DNA of 14,024 nt from Candidatus Woesearchaeota archaeon (GCA_012798335.1 JAAZNJ010000008.1:1-14024), one strand, 5' to 3'. Counted from the stretch's first letter, positions 1 through 5,082 are shown. The notes: a model not told the origin generated them from the letters alone. Translations and numbers: made by a program.

Positions 1-175
1 TCTGCATTAATAAAGTGGTTTTCCCAATTCTTCTAAGCCCTGTTAAAAATATTATTTCTTTATTTTTTATATTCCCAAATATTTCATTTAGATAAATTTC
101 CCGAGGTATACTCTTTTCTTTAAATTTTCCTTCCCACCAGGGATTCTGTTTATAAAGTTCTGATTCTATATCCAT
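1..175 (-). CDS. AAA+ family ATP-binding protein, 5' part only (runs off the window)
   Basis: Only the first 58 codons are present; the gene continues past base 1. The protein opens with a short aromatic stretch (NPWWEGK, about residues 11-17), then a basic patch containing IPRE. A beta-strand leads into a clear Walker A loop, GLRRIGKTT (about residues 46-54). This opening, with NPWW ahead of GxRRxGKTT, is typical of the large prokaryotic ATPase family that often carries a DUF4143-type C-terminus. These proteins are common in archaea, and their cellular role is mostly unknown. The ATG at 175 is supported by a TTTATAAA box centred 25.5 nt upstream. The gene lies outside the left att repeat, so it is host chromosome flanking the island. 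Nucleotide binding is secure; the exact subfamily is inference because the C-terminus is missing. Confidence 0.75.
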   Translation of the reverse strand, partial: MDIESELYKQNPWWEGKFKEKSIPREIYLNEIFGNIKNKEIIFLTGLRRIGKTTLLMQ

Positions 176-196
176 AAATATTTTACCCCCCTCTAA

Positions 197-204
197 TTTA
201 TAAA
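197..204 (-). promoter_or_regulatory. TATA box for the ATPase gene
   Basis: Read leftward this is TTTATAAA, centred 25.5 nt from the ATG at 175. The spacing implies a leaderless transcript. Confidence 0.6.
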
Positions 205-269
205 CTTTACTATCCCATCGTATAATTTAGCATATTTCTTTACGATGACATAAGATAGTTACTTTGTCC

Positions 270-310
270 TAAGATTAAAAGTAAAAATAAGTAAAAGGAT
301 AATAATCTTA
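270..310. repeat. Short inverted repeat beside the left att site
   Basis: TAAGATTA (270-277) and TAATCTTA (303-310) are perfect 8-bp arms with a 25-bp spacer, just outside the left att copy. They may be chance in AT-rich DNA or a weak recombinase-associated site. The gene-free stretch 176-495 holds the ATPase promoter, this repeat, the left att copy and the integrase promoter, and no convincing coding frame. Confidence 0.25.
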
Positions 311-323
311 TAAACAAAAATAT

Positions 324-360
324 CCCAATAAAAATCCCCCAGTATAGATAGCCCTGCCAG
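324..360. repeat. Left attachment-site repeat (attL)
   Basis: These 37 bp are identical to 4910-4946. The last 12 bases match the 3' end of tRNA-Gln, and the sequence diverges immediately after 360, so this is a scar and not a tRNA gene. Confidence 0.9.
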
Positions 361-437
361 CTCTATCGTCATCATGGCATTTTAGTGGGCGATTCTTTTT
401 AACATAAAAAATTCTTAAAACCGATAGACTCCAAAGG

Positions 438-465
438 ATATATTTTGTCTCGACAAGATATATAA
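438..465 (+). promoter_or_regulatory. Integrase promoter with a small palindrome
   Basis: Two TATA-like elements, ATATATTT (438-445) and ATATATAA (458-465), flank a near-palindrome, TTGTCTCGACAA (445-456, 5-bp arms). The second box predicts a start site near 487, just ahead of the ATG at 496. The first would suit the GTG at 481. The palindrome could be an operator; that is inference. Confidence 0.4.
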
Positions 466-495
466 GTTAGCGAGATAACAGTGAAATTATACACT

Positions 496-1689
496 ATGAC
501 TAAGATAGATCCGTATAATAACAAGGAAAAATATCTTGCATGGAAAGAGCAAAATCAATCACAAATCTCTGGAATAAGTAAGGAAAATTCTGATTTAACT
601 TTAAGGTTTCTAAATGATATGGAATTTGGATTAAATATTGGTTTAGGTTCTAAAAGAGGTTCAAGAGGCTATTTTAGATTAACTGCTTTAAAACAAAGAA
701 TGATTGCATTATCTAAGACTTTTGAAAAAAGATGCGGATTAAACAAATTAACAGATATAACAGAAGCTCAAATTTTCAGCTATTTTGGAGATATGAGAAA
801 TGGGATACTTAAAAGACAAGATGGAAAAACTTACATTTCTCCAACAAACTTTGTTAAAGATTTCAAAACATTCTGGCATTGGTGGATGAAGGTGAATAAA
901 AAAGAAGGAATTGAGCTTAAAGATATAACTGCTGACTTAGATACTTCTGGAGATAAGCCAGATTGGGTTTATTTAACAGAAGAACAAATAAAGAAACTTT
1001 GCAATGAAGCAAAATATGAATATAAGGTTTTGATATGGTTTTTATTTGATACTGGAATAAGAGCCCCAACAGAAATGATGAATGTCAAAGTTTCTGATTT
1101 CTTTAATGATTTTAAGGAATTAAATATAAGAGAAGAAACTAGCAAAACTTTTAGAAGAAGAATAAAACTAATGATTTGTTCAGATTTAATAAGAGATTAT
1201 GTAAAAACTAAAAATTTGAAAGGAGATGATTGTTTGTTTACAATTTCTCCACCTGCCACAAATAAATATCTAAAAAGGCTTGCAAAGCGAGTTCTTGGCA
1301 ATGGAAAGAGTCCAGCTGGCTCAAATTATACCCAACTTACAATGTACGATTTTAGGCATTGTTCTTGCTGTTATTGGCTTCCAAGGTATAAATCTGAAAG
1401 TGCCTTAAAATATAGATTTGGATGGAAGAAGTCAGATAAAATTCATTATTATTCAGAGATGCTTGGAATGAAAGATACTATTTCTGAAGAAGATATGTTA
1501 ATTGATATTACTAAAATAGAATTAGAAAAACGCTTAGATAAATTTGAAAAGGAAAATCAAATGTTGAAAGAAGATAATCAGTCAATTAGACAAGATAATG
1601 AAGCAATGAAAATACAAATTGCTCAAATTGGAGAATTAACAAAGATACTTTATACTCAAATGAAGATAAATAGGGAGATACAAATTTAA
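496..1689 (+). CDS. Tyrosine recombinase / integrase of the island
   Basis: Site-specific recombinase likely to integrate and excise the island through the 37-bp att repeats. Numbering is from the ATG at 496 (397 aa). The N-terminal part (about 1-150) resembles a core-binding domain. The catalytic domain shows Arg189 in TGIRAPTE, a candidate beta-strand Lys217 in ETSKTF, the box II arginine Arg287 in YDFRH, Trp310 in the GH/GW position, and a nucleophile in HYYSE (Tyr319, with Tyr318 as the alternative). The usual first histidine of HxxR is Tyr284 here. A long coiled coil follows (about 336-375: ELEKRLDKFEKEN and onward). A GTG at 481 would add five residues; ATG is preferred because every other clear host start here is ATG and the nearest TATA box predicts initiation after 481. 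The gene is convergent with the cargo operon. Confidence 0.9.
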   Translation: MTKIDPYNNKEKYLAWKEQNQSQISGISKENSDLTLRFLNDMEFGLNIGLGSKRGSRGYFRLTALKQRMIALSKTFEKRCGLNKLTDITEAQIFSYFGDMRNGILKRQDGKTYISPTNFVKDFKTFWHWWMKVNKKEGIELKDITADLDTSGDKPDWVYLTEEQIKKLCNEAKYEYKVLIWFLFDTGIRAPTEMMNVKVSDFFNDFKELNIREETSKTFRRRIKLMICSDLIRDYVKTKNLKGDDCLFTISPPATNKYLKRLAKRVLGNGKSPAGSNYTQLTMYDFRHCSCCYWLPRYKSESALKYRFGWKKSDKIHYYSEMLGMKDTISEEDMLIDITKIELEKRLDKFEKENQMLKEDNQSIRQDNEAMKIQIAQIGELTKILYTQMKINREIQI

Positions 1690-1752
1690 TCTGTCCTAAA
1701 TAAATATTTGTCTTTTTGAGAATTAAATAATTAACAAAAACAAGAAAATGCT

Positions 1753-1764
1753 CTAATTTGACAC
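1753..1764 (+). repeat. Single copy of the CTAATTTGACAC motif
   Basis: The dodecamer CTAATTTGACAC recurs in slightly altered form as the two arms of the inverted repeat at 1820-1869. That makes three related copies in the 183-bp gap between the integrase and the NUDIX gene. Confidence 0.45.
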
Positions 1765-1800
1765 CGGGATTTTCTTAAGTAAATGCTATCTCTCCCACGA

Positions 1801-1869
1801 GAAAAAAGAGAAAAAATGCCTATTTGACACTCCCCGAATATACTCTCTTTTGTTCTAGTGTCAAAATAG
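1801..1869 (-). terminator. Hairpin and T-tracts ending the cargo operon
   Basis: CTATTTGACACT (1820-1831) and AGTGTCAAAATAG (1857-1869) are inverted copies differing by one extra A, with a 25-bp spacer. Read leftward, the hairpin begins 3 nt after the NUDIX stop codon and is followed by two T-runs (complement of 1801-1816). Hairpin plus T-tracts at the end of an operon fits a terminator. The arms also match the 1753 motif, so a protein-binding role is possible. Confidence 0.55.
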
Positions 1870-1872
1870 AGT

Positions 1873-2274
1873 TCATTCTTTAAACTCTTTAAGATATTTT
1901 TCTATTATAATTTTGGTAGATTTACTTAGTTCTATTTTAGAGCGGGGTTTCCAATAATCAATATAAGCTACATCATGATGAGAAGGTTTTGGATTTCCTG
2001 TTGCTTTGATCAGAAAAACTTTGTGTAGATTTCTTATTTTTCTTTTTTTACCTTCCGAATTATATTTTGGTTCATTAGAAGTAAAAAGATATTCGCAAGA
2101 GTAAGTTCGCAAACTTGTTTCTTCTTCTAATTCTCTTATTGCTGCCCTTTTTCTACTTTCATTTTTCTTGGCTCCTCCCCCGGGAAGTAAAAACAATTTT
2201 CTTTTTCCAGATGCTACTAAGATTCCATTAGGGGTTTCAACAATAGCAGTTCCTCTCCTTCTAGTAATAGTCAT
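1873..2274 (-). CDS. NUDIX hydrolase, last gene of the island operon
   Basis: A 133-aa NUDIX-fold protein. The NUDIX box runs from Gly33 to Leu55: Gly33, Glu39 five residues further on, then RELEEE (47-52) with Arg47, Glu48, Glu51 and Glu52 all kept. Only the late glycine is changed, to Ser54. The preceding LFLLPGGG strand and loop are also typical. Family members hydrolyse nucleoside diphosphates linked to another group (ADP-ribose, NADH, dinucleoside polyphosphates, mRNA caps) using Mg2+ held by the box glutamates. Nothing in the sequence fixes the substrate. The start codon overlaps the end of the 2H phosphoesterase gene by 14 nt, so translation is probably coupled. Family membership is secure; substrate is unknown. 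Confidence 0.88.
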   Translation of the reverse strand: MTITRRRGTAIVETPNGILVASGKRKLFLLPGGGAKKNESRKRAAIRELEEETSLRTYSCEYLFTSNEPKYNSEGKKRKIRNLHKVFLIKATGNPKPSHHDVAYIDYWKPRSKIELSKSTKIIIEKYLKEFKE

Positions 2275-2962
2275 GTTTTGTAAAAAAAGATTTAATTTTA
2301 TTCCAAAGGTTTACTGATCTAGATTGGATAATAGTTGTTGAGGGATAGGTTTTACTTTTTAATAAAGAAATTGTTCTCTTCCATAATTTTTTATTTAATG
2401 ATTGTTTTCTGTTAAATAATCTCTTCTGCAAAAAATCATATTCATTTAATATCTTACCATTTTTAAGAATAGTAACTCTTAGTAAAGTTTGTCTTATGTT
2501 TGGATGTTTTATATTTTTTAAGTAACTTAAAATTTGATTCATTTTTAGATTTATATCTTTAAATGCAATTGTTGAATGAAATTTAAAGTCCGCTTTATTC
2601 TTTGTATCTTCTTTAGATGTGGTGAAAGTAATTGCTTTAAGTTTTAAAGATAATTTTTCTCTAAATAATTTAAGCTCTTCAGAAGGATTTATATCTAAAT
2701 AGACTACCTTGTTAGAAGGGTTATTAAAATAATTAATTCCTTTAATTGAAAAATAGATTCTATTATATTTTCTGCATAAGTCTAATACTTTAGCCACCAT
2801 TTCTCTTTCATTATTTGTAGTAAATGGTCCGTATAAGGTAATATGGGATACTTTGTCTTTCATCCCCTTAACCCTAACTTTTTTCCCTATTTCTTTTATT
2901 AACTTTTGAGAATATCTTTTTGCAAAACCTCTGAGCCTAAATTCAATTAAATAATGTGCCAT
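2261..2962 (-). CDS. 2H phosphoesterase (LigT/ThpR-like) with a basic C-terminal tail
   Basis: A 233-aa protein with the two HxT motifs that define 2H phosphoesterases: His40-Ile-Thr42 (HITLYGPF) and His129-Ser-Thr131 (HSTIAF), about 89 residues apart as in the family. Members act on 2',3'-cyclic phosphates, 2'-5' linkages or ADP-ribose 1'',2''-cyclic phosphate, with the two histidines as acid and base. The 2H fold should end near residue 182. The remaining 50 or so residues are rich in Lys, Arg and Ser and look like an added nucleic-acid-binding or partner-binding tail. The gene overlaps the kinase gene by 16 nt upstream and NUDIX by 14 nt downstream, which points to joint translation and related substrates. 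RNA versus nucleotide substrate cannot be told from sequence. Confidence 0.85.
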   Translation of the reverse strand: MAHYLIEFRLRGFAKRYSQKLIKEIGKKVRVKGMKDKVSHITLYGPFTTNNEREMVAKVLDLCRKYNRIYFSIKGINYFNNPSNKVVYLDINPSEELKLFREKLSLKLKAITFTTSKEDTKNKADFKFHSTIAFKDINLKMNQILSYLKNIKHPNIRQTLLRVTILKNGKILNEYDFLQKRLFNRKQSLNKKLWKRTISLLKSKTYPSTTIIQSRSVNLWNKIKSFFTKHDYY

Positions 2963-3546
2963 TTTCCTATATTTCCTTCAATTTCCTTAATTAGTTCTTC
3001 TTTAGATTTGTTTCCATCAAGAATAATATCTGCTTCTTTCCTTTGCATTTTTTCATATTTCTTAGAAATTGGAATTACTTTATCCATAATATAATCTGCC
3101 CCTTTTGTATTCCCATCTCGTAAAATTCTACGCCATAAAATGTTCTGATCTGAAACTTCTACCCAAATTTTTTTATCAAATAAATTGAGTAATTCTTTAT
3201 TCGTGAAAATCAAATATCCTTCCACAAGTATTATCTTTTTCGGTTCTATTAACTGATCAAAGACTTCAGTCCAACCTTTTGAAGGAATATGGGTTGATTC
3301 TCCTCTTTTCAATTTTTCTATAGAGTAGATTAACCTGTCCCATCTTATTGAATTTGGGCTTTCCCATCCATCTGTCTTATCTAATTCTTGAGTATTAAAA
3401 ATTTTAAAAAATCTATCTGCGGGAATTCTTACAATATTTGTTTTATATTTTTTTTCTAAAAATCGAGTAACTTCAGATTTTCCAGAACAACTTCTCCCAC
3501 AAATTCCAACTATAACGGGTTTTATTTTTTTAGGAAAGAGATTCAT
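2947..3546 (-). CDS. P-loop kinase of the uridine kinase / nicotinamide riboside kinase superfamily
   Basis: A 199-aa nucleoside-kinase-like protein. The Walker A loop is GRSCSGKS (17-24). ADRFFK (43-48) matches the DxFyK substrate-loop aspartate of uridine and nicotinamide riboside kinases. LVEGYLIF (107-114) matches the VEG-x-LxF motif. Arginine-rich WRRILRD (138-144) occupies the LID position. The later run KGADYIMDKVIPISKKYEKM is reminiscent of the corresponding C-terminal segment of eukaryotic nicotinamide riboside kinases. The expected reaction is ATP-dependent 5' phosphorylation of a nucleoside or similar acceptor. The start overlaps the 87-aa gene by 4 nt and the end overlaps the 2H gene by 16 nt. 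A polynucleotide 5'-kinase role is a less likely alternative suggested only by the 2H partner. The kinase fold is clear; substrate is inference. Confidence 0.8.
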   Translation of the reverse strand: MNLFPKKIKPVIVGICGRSCSGKSEVTRFLEKKYKTNIVRIPADRFFKIFNTQELDKTDGWESPNSIRWDRLIYSIEKLKRGESTHIPSKGWTEVFDQLIEPKKIILVEGYLIFTNKELLNLFDKKIWVEVSDQNILWRRILRDGNTKGADYIMDKVIPISKKYEKMQRKEADIILDGNKSKEELIKEIEGNIGKWHII

Positions 3547-3806
3547 TTTTTTATTTTGCCCCTTTTTCTAGCCCAGCAGTTGTACATTCCCCCACCCATA
3601 TATTGAATGATATATCTATATTTTTTGCCTTTAAAGCTCCCAGTAGTTGCTCCTCTTTTTTCCATACTCTCAAATTTTTTCCAAACCCATCTAGGAATTT
3701 TATCTTCTTCAACTTGAGAATATAAACGACCCTTTTTAGTTATTAAATCCCCCGAAGCAGTTATTCCAACTTCTTTTTTACTTTTAAAAAGATCCCAAAA
3801 CCCCAT
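3543..3806 (-). CDS. Unknown 87-aa basic protein of the island operon
   Basis: I do not recognise this family. The protein opens with MGFWDLFKSKK, an amphipathic start of the kind that can sit on a membrane surface. A short region with predicted strands follows (GITASGDLITKKG), then a Trp-rich helix (IPRWVWKKFESMEKRG). The end is a compact beta-like segment (KKYRYIIQYMGGGMYNCWARKRG) and a basic tail. It has no transmembrane segment and no catalytic motif I can name. It is real by context: the ATG follows the stop codon of the membrane-protein gene with no gap, and its own end overlaps the kinase start by 4 nt. Confidence 0.7.
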   Translation of the reverse strand: MGFWDLFKSKKEVGITASGDLITKKGRLYSQVEEDKIPRWVWKKFESMEKRGATTGSFKGKKYRYIIQYMGGGMYNCWARKRGKIKK

Positions 3807-4058
3807 TTATTCTTTCTCCAATATTAAAAAAAAGATAAATGATAAAAATAATATAATAAGATACCAAATTGTTGCCGTAAAGAGACTAGCCCCCAATAAA
3901 CAAAAGGTGTTATCTATTTGGGGTCTTAAATCATTATAAACTGAAAAAAATATTCCAGAAATTAATCCAGCAATAGTTCCAACAATAATATCTTTATGAT
4001 ATTTTTTAAACTTGATTATCTTTTCTTTTAAGAAAATTAAATTTTTCATTTTAATCAT
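3807..4058 (-). CDS. Small membrane protein with two predicted helices
   Basis: An 83-aa protein with a basic N-terminus (residues 1-23, KEKIIKFKKYHK). It has two hydrophobic segments, about 24-41 (IIVGTIAGLISGIFFSVY) and 53-79, the second very rich in Phe, Leu and Ile. The polar link between them (NDLRPQIDN) and the charged end EKE suggest a hairpin with both ends on the same side. No family is recognised. It overlaps the end of the LemA gene by 8 nt and abuts the 87-aa gene. A second ATG lies at codon 4. Following a LemA gene, it may be the membrane partner of that protein; this is inference from context only. Confidence 0.7.
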   Translation of the reverse strand: MIKMKNLIFLKEKIIKFKKYHKDIIVGTIAGLISGIFFSVYNDLRPQIDNTFCLLGASLFTATIWYLIILFLSFIFFLILEKE

Positions 4059-4656
4059 TAAAAAGCTCTTTAGGTTTGTAAGTGTCTTGAGGTCCTTGAT
4101 TAATCTGATTTCCCAAAGACAGATAGTCTACTATCTTAAACCCATGAACCTTTGCTACAATATTTCTTGGAAATCTTTGAACTCTTTCATTATACTCTTG
4201 TGCAACTTTATTATAACTTAATCTAAATTCCCTTAATCTTCTTTCAACCCGAGTGATATTCCCAGACCCCATTATCTTTTCATAAAGTTTATCTGCCTTT
4301 ACTTTAGGGTATTTTTCAAAAACTGCTTGTATCTTTAAGAAATTATTTTCAATGTCTTGTACTGATTTAACCTTTTCATTTATAGGAGTATCTTTAGTCC
4401 AATGGCTTCTAGCTTCAATAGTATCTTTAATTGTTTTATATTCATGAATGCTGTATTTTTTAGCTACTTGAGTTAAAGCAGGCAACATATCAATTCTTTG
4501 TTGCATTATTACATCAATATCTGCAAATTTTCTTTGGACTTTTGTTTTCCAATAAACAAATTTGTTATAAATTGTTATCCAACCTTTAGTCAAGAAAAAT
4601 AAAGCTCCAGCTCCAATGACTCCTGCACTTATCAAGATAATTGTTGATGTTTCCAT
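4051..4656 (-). CDS. LemA family membrane-anchored protein
   Basis: A 201-aa protein with one N-terminal membrane helix (about residues 5-23) followed by the alpha-helical LemA bundle. Family hallmarks are visible: YNKFVYWK (30-37), the run with Ile-Asp, Arg-Ile-Asp-Met-Leu-Pro (46-59), KKYSIHE (66-72), EARS (81-84), and near the end RLSYNKVAQEYNERVQRFP (about 145-163), matching the family's YN-x-x-V-x-x-YN-x-x-x-x-FP pattern. LemA proteins are widespread in bacteria and some archaea; their molecular function is not settled. The gene begins 2 nt after the DUF2683-like stop codon and overlaps the next gene by 8 nt. Its place in a mobile operon with nucleotide-processing enzymes is unusual. Confidence 0.9.
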   Translation of the reverse strand: METSTIILISAGVIGAGALFFLTKGWITIYNKFVYWKTKVQRKFADIDVIMQQRIDMLPALTQVAKKYSIHEYKTIKDTIEARSHWTKDTPINEKVKSVQDIENNFLKIQAVFEKYPKVKADKLYEKIMGSGNITRVERRLREFRLSYNKVAQEYNERVQRFPRNIVAKVHGFKIVDYLSLGNQINQGPQDTYKPKELFND

Positions 4657-4658
4657 AA

Positions 4659-4829
4659 TTATACTTTAAAGTAATCCTTTTCCTTTAAATTCTTCGGTTT
4701 AACTTCCGCTTCAAAATATTTTACCATTTTTTTAATTGCTTCTTGTTTAGTTTTTAATTTATTTATTAATTTGTATATTTCTACAATCCTATCTTCTTCT
4801 TCGTCTAAATCTATTTGTATTTTTGTCAT
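4659..4829 (-). CDS. Small DUF2683 / ribbon-helix-helix-like protein, first gene of the island operon
   Basis: A 56-aa ORF with ATG at 4829, ending in TAA 2 nt before the LemA start. The opening beta-like segment TKIQIDLDEEED is followed by two helices, RIVEIYKLINKLKTK and QEAIKKMVKYFEAE, then a basic tail. This resembles the small archaeal proteins labelled DUF2683 and the beginning of ribbon-helix-helix regulators, where a short N-terminal strand reads the DNA groove in a dimer. It stands first in the operon, directly behind a perfect palindrome, which suits an autoregulator. Coding status is supported by its frame, the promoter ahead of it and its spacing to LemA. The family call is from pattern only and could be wrong. 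Confidence 0.65.
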   Translation of the reverse strand: MTKIQIDLDEEEDRIVEIYKLINKLKTKQEAIKKMVKYFEAEVKPKNLKEKDYFKV

Positions 4830-4840
4830 TTTGTATCATT

Positions 4841-4859
4841 ATATATTATGGTAATATAT
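4841..4859. promoter_or_regulatory. Perfect 8+3+8 palindrome in the cargo-operon promoter (candidate operator)
   Basis: ATATATTA-TGG-TAATATAT is a perfect inverted repeat 12-30 nt before the first gene's ATG. Its distal arm could itself be a TATA box (centre 26.5 nt from the start), so a bound repressor would block TBP. The presence of a small DNA-binding-like first gene suggests autoregulation. Confidence 0.55.
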
Positions 4860-4864
4860 GGTAT

Positions 4865-4872
4865 TATTTAAA
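4865..4872 (-). promoter_or_regulatory. Upstream TATA box of the cargo operon
   Basis: Read leftward this is TTTAAATA preceded by a purine-rich BRE-like stretch. Its centre is 39.5 nt from the ATG at 4829, which would give a leader of about 14 nt. Confidence 0.5.
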
Positions 4873-4909
4873 CTTTTCGTTTTTTAAAAATTAGTAAAAA
4901 GAAGTATCG

Positions 4910-4946
4910 CCCAATAAAAATCCCCCAGTATAGATAGCCCTGCCAG
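4910..4946. repeat. Right attachment-site repeat (attR), overlapping the tRNA-Gln 3' end
   Basis: Identical to 324-360. It covers tRNA positions 4935-4946 (end of the T-arm, acceptor 3' strand, discriminator) plus 25 nt of 3' flank that includes a T-run. Confidence 0.9.
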
Positions 4947-5048
4947 GATTCGAACCTGGGTCACAGCCTTTCTTCGTTTATTTGAAGAGTGAATGATCCC
5001 CTCATGAACTCCAAAGGGCTATATACTTGACCGCTGTACTACAGGGCT
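4935..5048 (-). tRNA. tRNA-Gln (anticodon UUG) with a 41-nt intron
   Basis: Read leftward it folds as a cloverleaf of 73 nt after splicing. Acceptor AGCCCTG pairs with CAGGGCT, with discriminator A at 4935 and no encoded CCA. The D-stem is GTAC/GTAT around AGCGGTCAA. Anticodon stem TAGCC pairs with GGCTG, and the loop CTTTGGA carries TTG. The T-arm is CCAGG-TTCGAAT-CCTGG. The intron lies between loop positions 37 and 38 and forms a canonical bulge-helix-bulge. The D-loop and anticodon-loop sequence match archaeal tRNA-Gln. The island's right att copy overlaps its last 12 nt without damaging it. Confidence 0.93.
4970..5010 (-). other. tRNA-Gln intron, 41 nt, with bulge-helix-bulge splice motif
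   Basis: Central 4-bp helix: exon CTTT pairs with intron GAAG. The bulges are GG^A and AA^A, each cut after the second base. Inner helix: GTT pairs with AAC. Outer helix: the anticodon stem. This fixes both splice sites and is the canonical substrate of the archaeal splicing endonuclease. Confidence 0.88.
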
Positions 5049-5074
5049 ACATTTATATTTGTTTTATTACAAAG

Positions 5075-5082
5075 ATTATAAA
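5075..5082 (-). promoter_or_regulatory. TATA box for tRNA-Gln
   Basis: Read leftward this is TTTATAAT, centred 30.5 nt before the tRNA 5' end, consistent with a 5' leader of about 5 nt removed by RNase P. Confidence 0.45.

Larger units (their letters stand above)
324..4946. mobile_element. Integrated genomic island, about 4.6 kb, inserted at the 3' end of tRNA-Gln
   Basis: The segment is bounded by a perfect 37-bp direct repeat (324-360 and 4910-4946). The right copy covers the last 12 nt of the tRNA-Gln gene plus 25 nt of 3' flank. A complete tyrosine recombinase gene sits just inside the left repeat. This is the standard geometry of an archaeal tRNA-targeted integrative element: one end keeps the whole tRNA, the other keeps a 3' fragment. 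The recombinase is not interrupted by the att site, so this is not the SSV-type arrangement in which integration splits the gene. Cargo is a single leftward operon (1873-4829). No replication, capsid or conjugation gene is visible, so it is either a minimal island or depends on another element to move. The boundaries are seen directly; mobility is inference. Confidence 0.85.

Noticed and set aside
324..437. A second tRNA-Gln gene at the left end of the island
   Set aside because: Only the last 12 nt of the tRNA match. After 360 there is no T-arm, no anticodon stem and no acceptor 5' strand.
3807..3822. Shine-Dalgarno-like GGAG before the 87-aa gene
   Set aside because: It is part of the coding end of the preceding gene (LEKE stop) and no other gene here has a consistent site, so it is probably coincidence.
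4012..4221. Rightward 69-aa open frame
   Set aside because: Antisense to the LemA and small membrane protein genes, low complexity, no promoter; a shadow frame.
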